Source of the DNA: BRH-c25 sp964619815
GTDB lineage: Bacteria; Bacillota; Clostridia; Lutisporales; Lutisporaceae
NCBI GenBank assembly: GCA_964619815.1
Contig: CAZUGK010000021.1
Coordinates: 1 to 43,436 of the forward strand
Length of the DNA: 43,436 nucleotides
Direction: 5' to 3'
Shown here: in pieces, positions 1 to 8,010 of the stretch
Layout: each line of letters opens with the position of its first letter
Position numbering within the stretch: the stretch's first letter is position 1
Position numbers and translations under genes: made by a program
The notes under the pieces: generated by a model
Seen by the model: the letters and a program-made list of their open reading frames with translations, nothing else
Database searches by the model: none
Told to the model about the DNA's origin: nothing

Positions 1-88
1 TGCAGGAATTGACACCGCTGCATTCGAATGAGAATGCCGGTTGTCGGGCTTCATCGGGCCAGTCCCTCTGCCTCTCTTGATAAGAGTT
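1..88 (-). promoter_or_regulatory. SAM-I (S-box) riboswitch, 3' end cut by window edge
   Basis: Read on the minus strand from about position 88, the sequence opens with the S-box P1/P2 pattern CTTATCAAGAGAGG, continues with GGGACTGGCCCGATGAAGCC and ACAACC, and later has a GGTGTCAATTCC-like segment. These are the conserved blocks of the SAM-I aptamer (P1 5' strand, kink-turn, P3 joining region, P4). The expression platform and the controlled gene lie left of base 1. In this family the controlled genes are usually for methionine, cysteine or SAM synthesis or transport. A promoter sits just upstream at 130-158. The short plus-strand reading frame over this stretch is noise. Confidence 0.9.
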
Positions 89-129
89 CTATTTATTTCC
101 TATTATTCCGATTTGTTTTGTTTTTTATT

Positions 130-158
130 ATTCTACTCGCCTATTTTCTATTTGTCAA
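130..158 (-). promoter_or_regulatory. Promoter driving the SAM riboswitch
   Basis: On the minus strand there is a perfect TTGACA (158-153), a 17-base spacer and TAGAAT (135-130). Transcription would begin near 123, about 35 bases before the riboswitch aptamer, a normal geometry for an S-box leader. Confidence 0.75.
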
Positions 159-201
159 CACTCTTTTTTTATTTTTATATATTTTATATGGTCCAATAGG
201 G

Positions 202-348
202 TCAGGCTTGAATTATTCCCTTTTCTTCAATTTTGTTCACTATTTCATCAACTAAATGGGTACTACGACTTTCTCCACTTATTATTTCTGAAACCATAGA
301 TGGCGGTATGTTCAGCTTCTCTGCAAGTTCTTTGTTTGATGCTGAAAA
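202..348 (-). pseudogene. C-terminal fragment of an HTH-type DNA-binding protein
   Basis: A minus-strand open frame from 348 to the TGA at 202 encodes about 48 residues. It contains NKELAEKLNIPPSMVSEII followed by a helix ending EEKGIIQA, a good match in style to an Xre/HTH helix-turn-helix (NKELAEKLN as first helix, PPSMVSEII as recognition helix). There is no start codon and an in-frame stop lies immediately upstream at 349-351, so only the 3' end of a gene remains. It sits upstream of the riboswitch promoter and belongs to the scrap mosaic of the first 800 bases. Family identity is inferred from the motif only. Confidence 0.5.
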
Positions 349-545
349 TTATTCCACCTCTTTCGGGAAGAAGATAATATCAGGCTTCATTTACACCATG
401 GGTGTAACCGAAACGCAAATGAAAGAAATCGGATATAGCCAACGTTTCAGTGATGTAGAAACGACGATGAAGATGATTTTGGGAGCGTTCGAATCGCTGA
501 TTGTTACTGATACCTATCAGTATGATGACTATTCCAAATTAACCG
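349..545 (+). other. Unassigned coding-like fragment
   Basis: The plus strand reads an open frame here with protein-like composition, including GVTETQMKEIGYSQRF and MKMILGAFESLIVTDTYQYD. It begins inside the reversed HTH fragment and runs into the 3' end of the SAP gene, so both ends of the apparent frame are artefacts of the junctions. I do not recognise the family. It could equally be a non-coding filler between two deletion junctions. Confidence 0.25.
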
Positions 546-780
546 GTAGAGTATCTTCTGCAATTGTTCCAATATCAGCAGCCACCTTAGAAGATATTCT
601 ATTTGATAATTTTTCTCCAGTTTCAAGGTAATGGGCGATTCTATTTGTCAAATCAATTTTTCCTCCTGTAGTCTGTAAAGCATTTTTTCTGCAAAAATCT
701 ATGAGTTCTTCCTTAAGGTAATAATAATTTCTAAATGTCTCAGCGTCTAAGTTTTTACTTAAAACCGGTCGATTATCCAT
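529..780 (-). pseudogene. SAP-domain protein, 3'-truncated
   Basis: The 5' end is intact: a GAGGTG ribosome binding site stands 8-9 bases before the ATG at 780. Residues 1-57 form a SAP-type nucleic-acid-binding module, with YYYLKEELIDFCRKN and TGGKIDLTNRIAHYLETG (helix, turn, helix). Such proteins are usually about 150-200 residues with a second conserved region after the SAP domain. Here the frame loses similarity after about residue 60 and stops at residue 83, where the neighbouring fragment begins. I infer a truncated, probably inactive gene. Confidence 0.65.
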
Positions 781-1059
781 ATGATTGTCACCTCATTTTC
801 TAGAATCATTATACAAAAATGAATATGACATCATCATGTCATATTACGAAAAACTTCCGTTTGATTTTCGAGCACTTGGTTCCTGTAGGGCCTTAGGTGC
901 TAGGCACTCCATGTTACACTGCGCTATTATGAAAAAGAAAGGCTTTTGCCTCAATAATACGGTCATCACAAACAGCCTTTGGGTCATTTGAACTAAATTG
1001 TTATGTATGTCTATTTTAAGCTTTAGCTTGGATATCTATGGATTGTGAAAAAACATTTA
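781..1059. other. Intergenic stretch between the SAP remnant and the WG-repeat gene
   Basis: No credible gene. It contains GGCCTTAGGTGC at 889-900, a 12-mer that recurs at 3041-3052 in the right arm of the long inverted repeat downstream of the WG gene. It also has a small G+C stem (GAGGC/GCCTT on the minus strand near 938-955) followed by a T-rich tract on the minus strand, which could be an orphan terminator. Confidence 0.4.
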
Positions 1060-1088
1060 TTGACAATTAAACACACACAAGATAATAT
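1060..1088 (+). promoter_or_regulatory. Promoter of the WG-repeat gene
   Basis: Consensus TTGACA at 1060-1065, a 17-base spacer and TAATAT at 1083-1088. Transcription would begin near 1095, about 60 bases before the preferred GTG start at 1155. Nothing else in the 350-base upstream gap competes with it. Confidence 0.75.
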
Positions 1089-1154
1089 GTTAATGTCATT
1101 TTGCTTTAAAAGTTAATATTTGACAATATTGTTGAAAGTATGAGGGGAACTGCG

Positions 1155-2924
1155 GTGAAGAGTAAATTTCCGTATATATTTTTGATACTAAGTATATTAC
1201 TTTTTTTAAAGCCTTTACCAATTGGTGCAGAAGGTTTTTTGGCTGTCAAGCTTCAATATCAGGATGCCAAGAATTTCAGTGAAGGACTGGCGGCTGTTAA
1301 AAAGGACGGCAAATGGGGGTTTATCGACAAAACAGGTAAGGTAGTCATAGGCTTCCAATATGAAGATGTCGACACATTTGGCTTCAGCAAAGGATTAGCA
1401 GGCGTTGAAAAGAACGGGATGTGGGGTTTTATAGATAAAACCGGCAGCTTTGTTATTGAACCGCAATACAACGGTGAAATTATAATTCCCTTTGGTGATG
1501 ACGACCGTGCCGGAATAATCATAAGTGATACTTCATGGAGAGCTATAGACAGGACAGGCAAGATACTTTCTACGGATCAAATGGTCTCTTTTTCATTGAC
1601 AGAGGGGTTGAAGGGGTTTAATAAAGACGGGAAGTTCGGATATGTTGATAAGGATAATAAGATTGTAATCAACCCAACTTATGATATGATCACAGATTTT
1701 CGTGAGGGATTTGCTGCTGTTAAAAAAAGTGGAGTCTGGGGATTTATTGATAAAACGGGTAAAGAGGTAATAGCTCCTCAATACTTATCGGCGAGTCTTT
1801 TTGACAGCGGAGCCGCAATAGTCAAGAAAACCACCGGTGAAATTCTACGTATAGATAAAGAGGGCCAGCAGTTGCAAAGCTATGGAAGTTTGTACTATGG
1901 TATAGGCAATTTCAGCGGAGGATTAGCTCCTTTTGCATATGAAGAAAATGGAATGTACGGTATTATTGATATTTCAGGTAAAATAGTTATCGAGCCGAAA
2001 TATGATTATATAGAAAGCTTGGGAATCGGTCCTTATGAATTTACTTTACAAGATGAAACAGTTTTTATTGACAAAAAAGACAGGGTAGGCTCTTTTATTG
2101 TAATAAAAGATGACAAGTATGGATTTGTTGATAAAACAGGTACGGAGATTGTCAAGCCTGAATGTGAACTGTTCTTTAAATTTGATAGAGAAGGATACGC
2201 ATTGGTGCCAAAGGATTGGAAAAACGGTGAAACTCCTAAAAGATTCGGTATGATACATATTTCAGGAAAAGTTATTGCACAGCCGGAGTATAGCTATATA
2301 TCGGAAAGTTTTTACGAGGGTCTCATAGTGGTTAAGAAAAATGACAAATCGGGCTTCGTGGATAAAAACGGTAAAGTTGTTATTCAGCTAAAATACAATG
2401 GAGCCAGTGATTTTAACGGTGGTTTGGCGACAGTGTACGATAACCAGGGCGTTAAAATAATTGACAAAGCTGGAAAATTAATTGCGACTAAACCGCAGTA
2501 CACCGAAGCAACAGGCTTCTATAACGGATTAGCCGCCGTTAAAGGTAAAAACGGAAAATGGGGTTTTATAGACAAAACCGGCAAGGAGATCATTAAACCG
2601 CAATATTTTAGTGCTTACAGATTTGATAAGGACGGTTTTGCTAAAGTCCAAACCGGCGACTACAGAACAGGTATATTTTTGTATGGAGTTGTCAACAGGG
2701 ACGGAAAGGTGATAGTCAAGCCGCAATATAGTTATATCGGTGATTTTGATGAAAATGGTTTGGCACAGGTGGAGAAAAATAAAAAATCAGGATTAATTAA
2801 TAAAGGCTTTAAGGAAATATTGGAATGCGAGTACGATTATATCAGCTATTGCAGCGAAGGTATGATCGCTGTGGGTCTAAATGGTCAATATGGTTTTTAT
2901 GCCGTTCCCAAGGGCCAAAAATAA
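1155..2924 (+). CDS. Secreted WG-repeat protein
   Basis: The protein has a Sec signal peptide (VKSKF, a hydrophobic core FLILSILLFLKPLPIGA, cleavage expected after about residue 26). It is followed by about 13 imperfect WG (KWGFIDKTGK-type) repeats of 40-50 residues that fill the rest. WG-repeat proteins are beta-rich, usually extracellular or surface-exposed, and mostly of unknown function. I prefer the GTG at 1155 because GAGGGGA at 1142-1148 is an ideal ribosome binding site for it. The ATG at 1140 overlaps that site and would add five non-signal residues. It stands alone, with its own consensus promoter upstream and a long inverted repeat downstream. The last repeats (KSGLINKGF) are more diverged, but the reading frame is intact. 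Confidence 0.85.
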   Translation: MKSKFPYIFLILSILLFLKPLPIGAEGFLAVKLQYQDAKNFSEGLAAVKKDGKWGFIDKTGKVVIGFQYEDVDTFGFSKGLAGVEKNGMWGFIDKTGSFVIEPQYNGEIIIPFGDDDRAGIIISDTSWRAIDRTGKILSTDQMVSFSLTEGLKGFNKDGKFGYVDKDNKIVINPTYDMITDFREGFAAVKKSGVWGFIDKTGKEVIAPQYLSASLFDSGAAIVKKTTGEILRIDKEGQQLQSYGSLYYGIGNFSGGLAPFAYEENGMYGIIDISGKIVIEPKYDYIESLGIGPYEFTLQDETVFIDKKDRVGSFIVIKDDKYGFVDKTGTEIVKPECELFFKFDREGYALVPKDWKNGETPKRFGMIHISGKVIAQPEYSYISESFYEGLIVVKKNDKSGFVDKNGKVVIQLKYNGASDFNGGLATVYDNQGVKIIDKAGKLIATKPQYTEATGFYNGLAAVKGKNGKWGFIDKTGKEIIKPQYFSAYRFDKDGFAKVQTGDYRTGIFLYGVVNRDGKVIVKPQYSYIGDFDENGLAQVEKNKKSGLINKGFKEILECEYDYISYCSEGMIAVGLNGQYGFYAVPKGQK

Positions 2925-2951
2925 AAACAGACACTATTCCCTGCTTATTCC

Positions 2952-3059
2952 TTCCCTGGTGCACAAGGAGGCCGTCGGCATCTCGTATGAGCCAATTCTC
3001 CCAGTACAAGATTGGCTTCAGGTACGTTGGCCTGGTCGAAGGCCTTAGGTGCCAGGGAA
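2952..3059. repeat. Long imperfect inverted repeat with a shared 12-mer
   Basis: The left arm at 2952-2973 (TTCCCTGGTGCAC then AAGGAGGCC) pairs with the right arm at 3041-3059 (GGCCTTAGGTGCCAGGGAA) around a 67-base middle. The right arm shares the exact 12-mer GGCCTTAGGTGC with 889-900 on the other side of the WG gene. It lacks a T-run, so it is not a classic terminator. It looks like a small palindromic repeat element or a degenerate miniature insertion. No transposase or clear target duplication is visible. Confidence 0.45.
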
Positions 3060-3133
3060 AGCAGTTATTAAGTTATTCATATACTTCAAACCTCGTCCGA
3101 TAAAATTATTTTAAGCATTGACGCTATAAGCTT

Positions 3134-3655
3134 TCATTTGAAAGCGACTGTTTTTTCAAGAAACCTTCCATATCGTTTGGCGGCTTCAAAAAATCCGCAT
3201 TCCTCCAATTCGGTGAGCGGAACAAAAGACTGAGGAATAACGGTCAATGTACTTTTTTTAGCAACAGCCTTCCATGTACCTGCTATATGGCCATTTATAA
3301 CGATTGTCGGATTAAATACTCCGTTGCGTCCGGGACATATTTTTTCAGCATACTGTTCATCCAGTACCGCTATCCGTTCTTTGTAACCCAGCAAATATTC
3401 ATCATAACCGGGAAGCAAATATACTTTTGAAGAAATTTCCGGTATATCGGCAGTATAGGAAGATATATAGTAAATCTGGCCGTTAATTTCTTCACTAATT
3501 TCAGGTATGCGTGCACCAATTGACCATTTAGCACCGTTATAATCCTGCGCCTGGATTGCGCCAAGCCATGAAACGATCTCCAATGGAGTTTTGAATTTTG
3601 CATTAGAGATCAGTTGGTTAGATAATCGATGTTGAATTATTTCCTCGCTTTTCAT
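3134..3655 (-). pseudogene. Winged-helix HTH_42-family protein with a large in-frame internal deletion
   Basis: The N-terminal part (residues 1-50: RLSNQLISNAKF, EIVSWLGAIQAQDYNGAKW) and the C-terminal part (VYLLPGYDEYLLGYKERIAVLD, NGVFNPTIVINGHIAGTW, RYGRFLE) are the two ends of the PF06224 winged-helix family. That family is distantly related to AlkZ/YcaQ DNA glycosylases. Full-length members have about 350-390 residues and this one has about 173, so roughly 170-200 central residues are missing, around residues 50-60, without a frame change. I place the start at the ATG at 3655 because GATGAGG precedes it at good spacing; the longer frame has no ribosome site. It is probably inactive. Note the intact YcaQ-type relative at 35.9 kb. 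Confidence 0.7.
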
Positions 3656-3732
3656 TTTTATCCTCATCCCGTCTGCAATAATATAACGAAAGAACATTCA
3701 CAATTCTACCATTAGTTATATTTGGTATGTTT

Positions 3733-4311
3733 TCAGATACCTTTTAAAAACTCCAGAACACGCTCCCATAACAGTTCTGCAGCATCATGATTATAATCCT
3801 GCAAGCCGGTATCAGTAAACAGATGCCCTTTACAGGGGTACTCATAAAATTCCAGTTTTGCTCCTGCTTGCCGTACGCTATCAGAAAATACTTTAATCCA
3901 TTCGTCATTGCGCCTCGGGTCTTCTGCTGCGTAATGTATCTGCACCGGAATTGCGGGAGACCAATTATTCAATCCCAGTGCCTGCAAAGGAAGAGCAGCA
4001 TGAAATAGTATACACCCTTTGGCTCCTTTTCGAGTTGCAGCAAGCAACTCCGCCGATGCACCGCCGTTTGAAAAACCCGCGTAAACAGCATCTTCAGGAA
4101 GATCGCCGGCAGACTGCACCGTTCTTGACATTATTTCCGGAATTCCAATTTCAAAAAACTTTGCATCCGCAGTTTCCATATCGTCAAATACCTCTCCTGA
4201 GTATAAATCCGGTGTAAAAACGGTATGCCCTTCTTTCCTTAATCTTTCTGCCGCAGCTTTTATTGCAGGTCTTAAACCAAGTACAGAGTGAAATAAAACT
4301 ATATTCGCCAT
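3733..4311 (-). CDS. Dienelactone hydrolase family protein
   Basis: A 192-residue alpha/beta hydrolase of the dienelactone-hydrolase type. The nucleophile elbow is GFSNGG (about residue 80), so the nucleophile is Ser instead of the Cys of classical dienelactone hydrolase. The acid is in YAAEDPRRN and the histidine in KGHLFTD. Length and order fit the family, which hydrolyses esters or lactones in the cytoplasm; the substrate is unknown. An AAAGAGGT-like site precedes the ATG. It is transcribed leftward, in the same direction as the WYL regulator at 4472-5434, but a terminator hairpin separates them. Confidence 0.85.
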   Translation of the reverse strand: MANIVLFHSVLGLRPAIKAAAERLRKEGHTVFTPDLYSGEVFDDMETADAKFFEIGIPEIMSRTVQSAGDLPEDAVYAGFSNGGASAELLAATRKGAKGCILFHAALPLQALGLNNWSPAIPVQIHYAAEDPRRNDEWIKVFSDSVRQAGAKLEFYEYPCKGHLFTDTGLQDYNHDAAELLWERVLEFLKGI

Positions 4312-4441
4312 ATCTCTTTACCTCTTTCCTCAAATATTTTTAAAACTTATCAAATACAATTTCCCATTCATAATTTTCTTGGACTCTAATAAAACTTCTC
4401 AACATCCCTCCCAACTGGGCAACCCTCTAAATTATAAAACA

Positions 4442-4470
4442 ACTTCACTGACATCTACTGTCAGCGAAGT
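4442..4470 (-). terminator. Intrinsic terminator after the WYL regulator
   Basis: ACTTC-A-CTGACA pairs with TGTCAG-C-GAAGT around a five-base loop, directly after the stop codon at 4472-4474. On the minus strand the stem is followed by a T-rich TTGTTTTATAATTT tract. Confidence 0.75.
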
Positions 4471-4471
4471 A

Positions 4472-5434
4472 TCAATTTTGATAATATTTCATTAGCTCTG
4501 ACGCAACAGCAACCAGTTTTTTCTTCAAACTCAGCGGTTCTATGACTCGAATGGATTTTCCATAGGATAAAAGGAAATGCGGAACATACGTGTGCATTGA
4601 TTTTTCCTCCAGCAAAAAGACAGCCTGATTTGAAGACCGTTCTTTCAGATGATGCCCCAAAAACCAATGCAGGCATAAGTCATCCAATGCCTCTGCTCTT
4701 CCTTCTATAATTAAAGAAATCAACTCTTCCTTGCCTGCTAAATCAGGCAGCAGATTTTTTAGGAAAAACTCACGGGCTGAAAAAACTTCTGGACGCTTAA
4801 ATGTCATTTGAGTACGCTTGACATGCACAATCCGCTCAGCCCGGAAGCTACGGATCTCATTCCTTAGATGACAAAATGCAACGGTATACCATTTGTTGTT
4901 CCAATATAGCATTCCATAAGGGTCGATAACCCTATGCCGGGGTTGATCATCGTGACTTGTATGATATTCAATTTCTATGGAATACTCATTTGCTACAGCC
5001 TGCTCCAATTCCGCCAATACCGATCTGATCGAAGGGTCACCAATGCGGTTTATCACCTCAAAACCGGCTAAATGCCGGTTTAGCATGCTTTCCTGCTCCC
5101 GGTTCGAATAAATTTTCAATTTTTCCGTCGCATTGCTTAATGCCTCACCAAAAGGATAGCCGGCTTCTTCTGCAAAGACAGCAGCATGGAGAAGTGCCTT
5201 TTGCTCTTCGACATCAAAAAGCAGAGGTGCTCTGATAAAATTGTTCAACAAGCTATACCCGCCGTTATGACCTGAGTCGGATATTATAGGCACCCCGCTG
5301 GCACATAGTGCATCAATATAACGGTAAACCGTCCTTATATTTATTTCCAACTTCTCCGATATCTGTTTTGCAGTTATTTTTGCGCCTGAATTAAGCATCC
5401 ACAAGATTGCCAGCATATTATCGTTTTTTGGCAT
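4472..5434 (-). CDS. YafY-type HTH/WYL-domain transcriptional regulator
   Basis: 320 residues. The N-terminus has a DeoR/HTH_11 winged helix (ITAKQISEKLEINIRTVYRYIDAL, about residues 19-42) with the typical GYSLLNNFIRAPL wing. The middle holds the WYL domain (RVIDPYGMLYWNNKWYTVAFC about residues 170-190, then RSFRAERI), which binds ligands or nucleic acid ends in this family. A C-terminal WCX-type domain follows. The ATG has GGAGGAAGGG upstream. It is probably a ligand-responsive repressor of a nearby gene; the target is not evident. It ends at its own terminator. Confidence 0.85.
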   Translation of the reverse strand: MPKNDNMLAILWMLNSGAKITAKQISEKLEINIRTVYRYIDALCASGVPIISDSGHNGGYSLLNNFIRAPLLFDVEEQKALLHAAVFAEEAGYPFGEALSNATEKLKIYSNREQESMLNRHLAGFEVINRIGDPSIRSVLAELEQAVANEYSIEIEYHTSHDDQPRHRVIDPYGMLYWNNKWYTVAFCHLRNEIRSFRAERIVHVKRTQMTFKRPEVFSAREFFLKNLLPDLAGKEELISLIIEGRAEALDDLCLHWFLGHHLKERSSNQAVFLLEEKSMHTYVPHFLLSYGKSIRVIEPLSLKKKLVAVASELMKYYQN

Positions 5435-5513
5435 AACATAAAATCCCTTCCTCCATTAACTCCAATATTGCAGCTATTTAATACAACTCTGGCCACGTGA
5501 TACCACAAATCTT

Positions 5514-5837
5514 CTACTTTTTTAAAATTAAGGCGGTTAACCAAAAACCAATGCCAAGAACAACCAATAAACCGGAAACAAATACCCAAACTGGCATATG
5601 GAATCCATACAGATAAAAAATTAGAGAAGCCGCTGTTATCCATAAGGAGCCTAACAGTATCCAGTGAGGAACATTTTTTACCAAAGGAAGCCCGATTGTA
5701 ATTAGCATAAGACCACCAGTTAGAAATGACATAAATTCGCTGTTCATCAAATCGGTTGGTTTTAGTATTCCTCCCCCAATACCTACAATCAAGCCGAGAA
5801 CTATAAGAACATACCCTAAAATTGTTAATCCAGACAT
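5514..5837 (-). CDS. Small multi-pass membrane protein
   Basis: About 107 residues with four predicted membrane helices: LTILGYVLIVLGLIVGIGGG, FLTGGLMLITIGLPLV, WILLGSLWITAASLIFYLYG and VFVSGLLVVLGIGFWLTALIL. It ends in LKK. I choose the ATG at 5837 (MSGLT) because AAGGATGG lies 8 bases upstream; the ATG at 5849 overlaps that site. It follows the TetR gene by about 35 bases and is most likely its co-transcribed target. I do not recognise a named family. Confidence 0.65.
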   Translation of the reverse strand: MSGLTILGYVLIVLGLIVGIGGGILKPTDLMNSEFMSFLTGGLMLITIGLPLVKNVPHWILLGSLWITAASLIFYLYGFHMPVWVFVSGLLVVLGIGFWLTALILKK

Positions 5838-5871
5838 AATGCTTACCATCCTTCAATTTGTTATATTTTGC

Positions 5872-6453
5872 TTATTCTTTTTGCAGATCAGTTATGCCTT
5901 TTATAATAAACTCCACAAGAAGCTGTATTGTTTGAGGATAATGGCCTATCCCAGCTTCTTCTTTATGAGTATCAAGATAGATTAATGAATCAAAAAGTGC
6001 AAGGATATGCGAATCATCAATATCACTTCGGATTCTTTCCTCAACCCTCCATTTTTTCAATAACTCTTTGAAAAAATCATATACAAAATAATCATTCTTG
6101 TTTTCTTCCTCACGGTATGTCTTTTCCAAGTCACCTGCAACATCCTGGTCATACCATTCTTTTAAGACCAAATTGGAGTTTAATGTATCCAGAATCTTCG
6201 ACATAAACTTTGTAGTTATGGCAATAGGGGTATCCTCCAGATTTACAGAATCTATAATTGCCCTTTTTGCCTCTTCGTTTTCCCTGAAGTATATCTCTGC
6301 GAAAAGTTTCTCTTTTGAGGTATAGTGGTTATAGAAAGTCCCAACACTTACCCTGGCTCGTTTCGTTATATCTGAAACATTTATATCCTTAAAGCCTTTT
6401 GATAGGAACAATCTTCTTCCAGCTTCAAAAATGGCAGCTTTTTTATCTAGCAT
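5872..6453 (-). CDS. TetR/AcrR family repressor
   Basis: About 193 residues. The N-terminal HTH is clear: FEAGRRLFLSKGFKDINVSDITKRARVSVGTFYNHYTSKEKLF, with the recognition helix at about residues 31-38. The remaining 130 residues form the helical ligand-binding domain. I choose the ATG at 6453 (MLDKK) since GGAGGT stands 7 bases upstream; the apparent start at 6468 overlaps this site. A perfect 27-base palindrome lies 20 bases upstream (6473-6499), strongly suggesting autorepression. The downstream membrane-protein gene is probably in the same operon. Confidence 0.85.
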   Translation of the reverse strand: MLDKKAAIFEAGRRLFLSKGFKDINVSDITKRARVSVGTFYNHYTSKEKLFAEIYFRENEEAKRAIIDSVNLEDTPIAITTKFMSKILDTLNSNLVLKEWYDQDVAGDLEKTYREEENKNDYFVYDFFKELLKKWRVEERIRSDIDDSHILALFDSLIYLDTHKEEAGIGHYPQTIQLLVEFIIKGITDLQKE

Positions 6454-6472
6454 TCTATTGACCTCCATTTAT

Positions 6473-6499
6473 AATGAATGAATATTTTATTCATTCATT
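6473..6499. promoter_or_regulatory. Palindromic operator of the adjacent TetR regulator
   Basis: Two exact 12-base arms, AATGAATGAATA (6473-6484) and TATTCATTCATT (6488-6499), separated by TTT. It lies just upstream of the TetR start codon, the position expected of an autoregulated TetR operator. Each arm also contains the direct repeat GAAT-GAAT. Confidence 0.75.
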
Positions 6500-6652
6500 A
6501 TTGTAGTATTCAAGATTTGACATGTCAAGTGAATATATAAATGGGTGGTAAACGCGAAATAAAGTGTGACTGTCTTATCCTGAATACCATTTCCATGAGA
6601 TCGATCTGCTTCATTCTACTTAACACTCAAAATATGATGCAGTTGATTGTCA

Positions 6653-6843
6653 TTAAATCAACTCCCGTTCGATAATAACCTGTAGGTTTCTTGCATGAAA
6701 AAATCTGTCAAACTCAGTAATCTCTTCAGTATCCGCAACACATTGCTCAACTTTTATCTTGAGAATGTCATCAATGTAACATTTGAATTAAGTTCATTTC
6801 CTGTCACAACATAGATATCAGGTGTAACTTCAGTAATCTTCAT
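6653..6843 (-). pseudogene. Remnant of an MBL-fold metallo-hydrolase gene
   Basis: From the ATG at 6843 (GGAAGAG upstream) the minus strand reads MKITEVTPDIYVVTGNELNS then NVTLM. This is the typical N-terminal beta strand pair of metallo-beta-lactamase-fold proteins. The frame then breaks, and another frame continues KIKVEQCVADTEEITEFDR to a stop at 6653. The metal-binding HxHxDH region is absent, so most of the gene is deleted. The assignment rests on the N-terminal pattern only. Confidence 0.4.
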
Positions 6844-6865
6844 CAATTCTCTTCCTTTCATGCAC

Positions 6866-7885
6866 TCAGCAATTATTCTGCTTCATTTTGCTTAATGCCC
6901 ATTTAGCCATTTCCTTGACATTTTCGTCAGGATCATCAAGAGCTTGAGTGAAGTTCTTGGTATATTTTTTCGCATCCTCGTTTGCCATCGCCCGGATAAT
7001 ATTACATTTCCACTGCCAAAAGTTATCTTTTCCGATATATCCGAAGCGCGGCTGCAGTTTTTCCAGATATGCTACCTCATCCATTGAAAATATATTTTCC
7101 AGGTCCATCATATCCTCCAGGGGTGAAGGTTCAGCAAATACTTCCGTACCATTCCACCTGTTAGCCGGGCAAGCATTCTGGCAGGCATCGCATCCATATA
7201 TGCAGGTGCTCATTTTTTCCCGAAGTTCCTCATCCGGCAATGATGTTGATTTGTACGTCAAATAGGCAATGCAACGAGTAGCGTCCATTTTCATCGGTGC
7301 TGACAGTGCTCCCGTGGGACATGCTTTTATACAGAGATTGCAGTTTTCGGGGCACGGATATCTGGCGCTGTCCGCAGGTTTTTCATACTCAAGCTGTTTA
7401 TCAACCACCCAGGTATCAATTGAATTCCAGGAGCCATGTTGGGTATATAGAAAGGTATTATTGCGGAACTTTCCCAGACCGGCTTTCACAGCCGCCCACC
7501 TTTTAGGCAATGGAACCTGCGCTGTTTTAAAACCAAGCTGATTCAAAAATTTCTCAAAGGCATTTTTACCGGCATATTCCTTTGAATAGCTTAGCTCGCC
7601 GTCAAACAGGAAATATTTGCCGATGAATTTTTCCAGTCCGTCAGGGATTTGATATTTATCATACCGCCTCAGACAGACAATAATGGATTGCCCCCAGGGA
7701 GCCTTTTCTTTGGGATCGGCCATAGCTTTGAACTTCTCATAATATGGAGCGGAATGAGGAAAAAGCGTGCTTCGCTTCTCCAAACCTGCTATAAATTCCT
7801 TAAAAAAATCTGCTTCAATGATTCCGCAGGCTTCATATCCGGCTTTCATCGCTTCAGCCTTAACAGCTTCTTCTAAATTCTTCAT
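6866..7885 (-). CDS. QueG-like 4Fe-4S double-cluster protein
   Basis: 339 residues. Two ferredoxin-like clusters are visible near residues 185-245: CPENCNLCIKACP and CIYGCDACQNACP. The C-terminus has a short HEAT-like helical tail (ALDDPDENVKEMAKWALSKM). This is the layout of the epoxyqueuosine reductase (QueG) superfamily, but the N-terminal domain is more like uncharacterised paralogues than true QueG, so I do not assign queuosine function. Some relatives bind cobalamin. It is divergent from the LysR gene and shares the 7961-7997 control region, so the LysR protein may regulate it. The 7-deazaguanine genes of the cluster at 37-42 kb are far away, and a link is not supported. Confidence 0.75.
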   Translation of the reverse strand: MKNLEEAVKAEAMKAGYEACGIIEADFFKEFIAGLEKRSTLFPHSAPYYEKFKAMADPKEKAPWGQSIIVCLRRYDKYQIPDGLEKFIGKYFLFDGELSYSKEYAGKNAFEKFLNQLGFKTAQVPLPKRWAAVKAGLGKFRNNTFLYTQHGSWNSIDTWVVDKQLEYEKPADSARYPCPENCNLCIKACPTGALSAPMKMDATRCIAYLTYKSTSLPDEELREKMSTCIYGCDACQNACPANRWNGTEVFAEPSPLEDMMDLENIFSMDEVAYLEKLQPRFGYIGKDNFWQWKCNIIRAMANEDAKKYTKNFTQALDDPDENVKEMAKWALSKMKQNNC

Positions 7886-7960
7886 TTAAATTTTTCCCTC
7901 ATCATTTCTATTTGTTTTTATCCTGTTTTCATGATATATTAAAACCAATCCAATAAAAAT

Positions 7961-7997
7961 ATGAACTTTTCGAAGTTATAGTTCATTTCTAGTGAAC
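7961..7997. promoter_or_regulatory. LysR-type binding sites in the divergent promoter region
   Basis: Three half sites are phased here: ATGAAC (7961-7966), GTTCAT (7981-7986) and GTGAAC (7992-7997). The first two form an imperfect palindrome, and the last two form GTTCA-N7-TGAAC. This sits between the divergent QueG-like and LysR genes, as expected for an autoregulating LysR protein with recognition and activation sites. Confidence 0.5.
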
Positions 7998-8010
7998 GGT
8001 TGGTGAATTT

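Noticed and set aside
28..255. Short hydrophobic plus-strand open frame
   Set aside because: It runs across the SAM riboswitch, its promoter and AT-rich DNA on the opposite strand.
2825..3103. Plus-strand open frame over the end of the WG gene and the inverted repeat
   Set aside because: It overlaps the WG gene in another frame, has no ribosome binding site, and its tail is the inverted repeat.
6866..7885. Assigning this gene as queG and linking it to the cluster's deazaguanine genes
   Set aside because: Only the double 4Fe-4S region is clear. The N-terminal part looks like an uncharacterised paralogue, and the gene is 30 kb from the cluster with a LysR gene as its partner.
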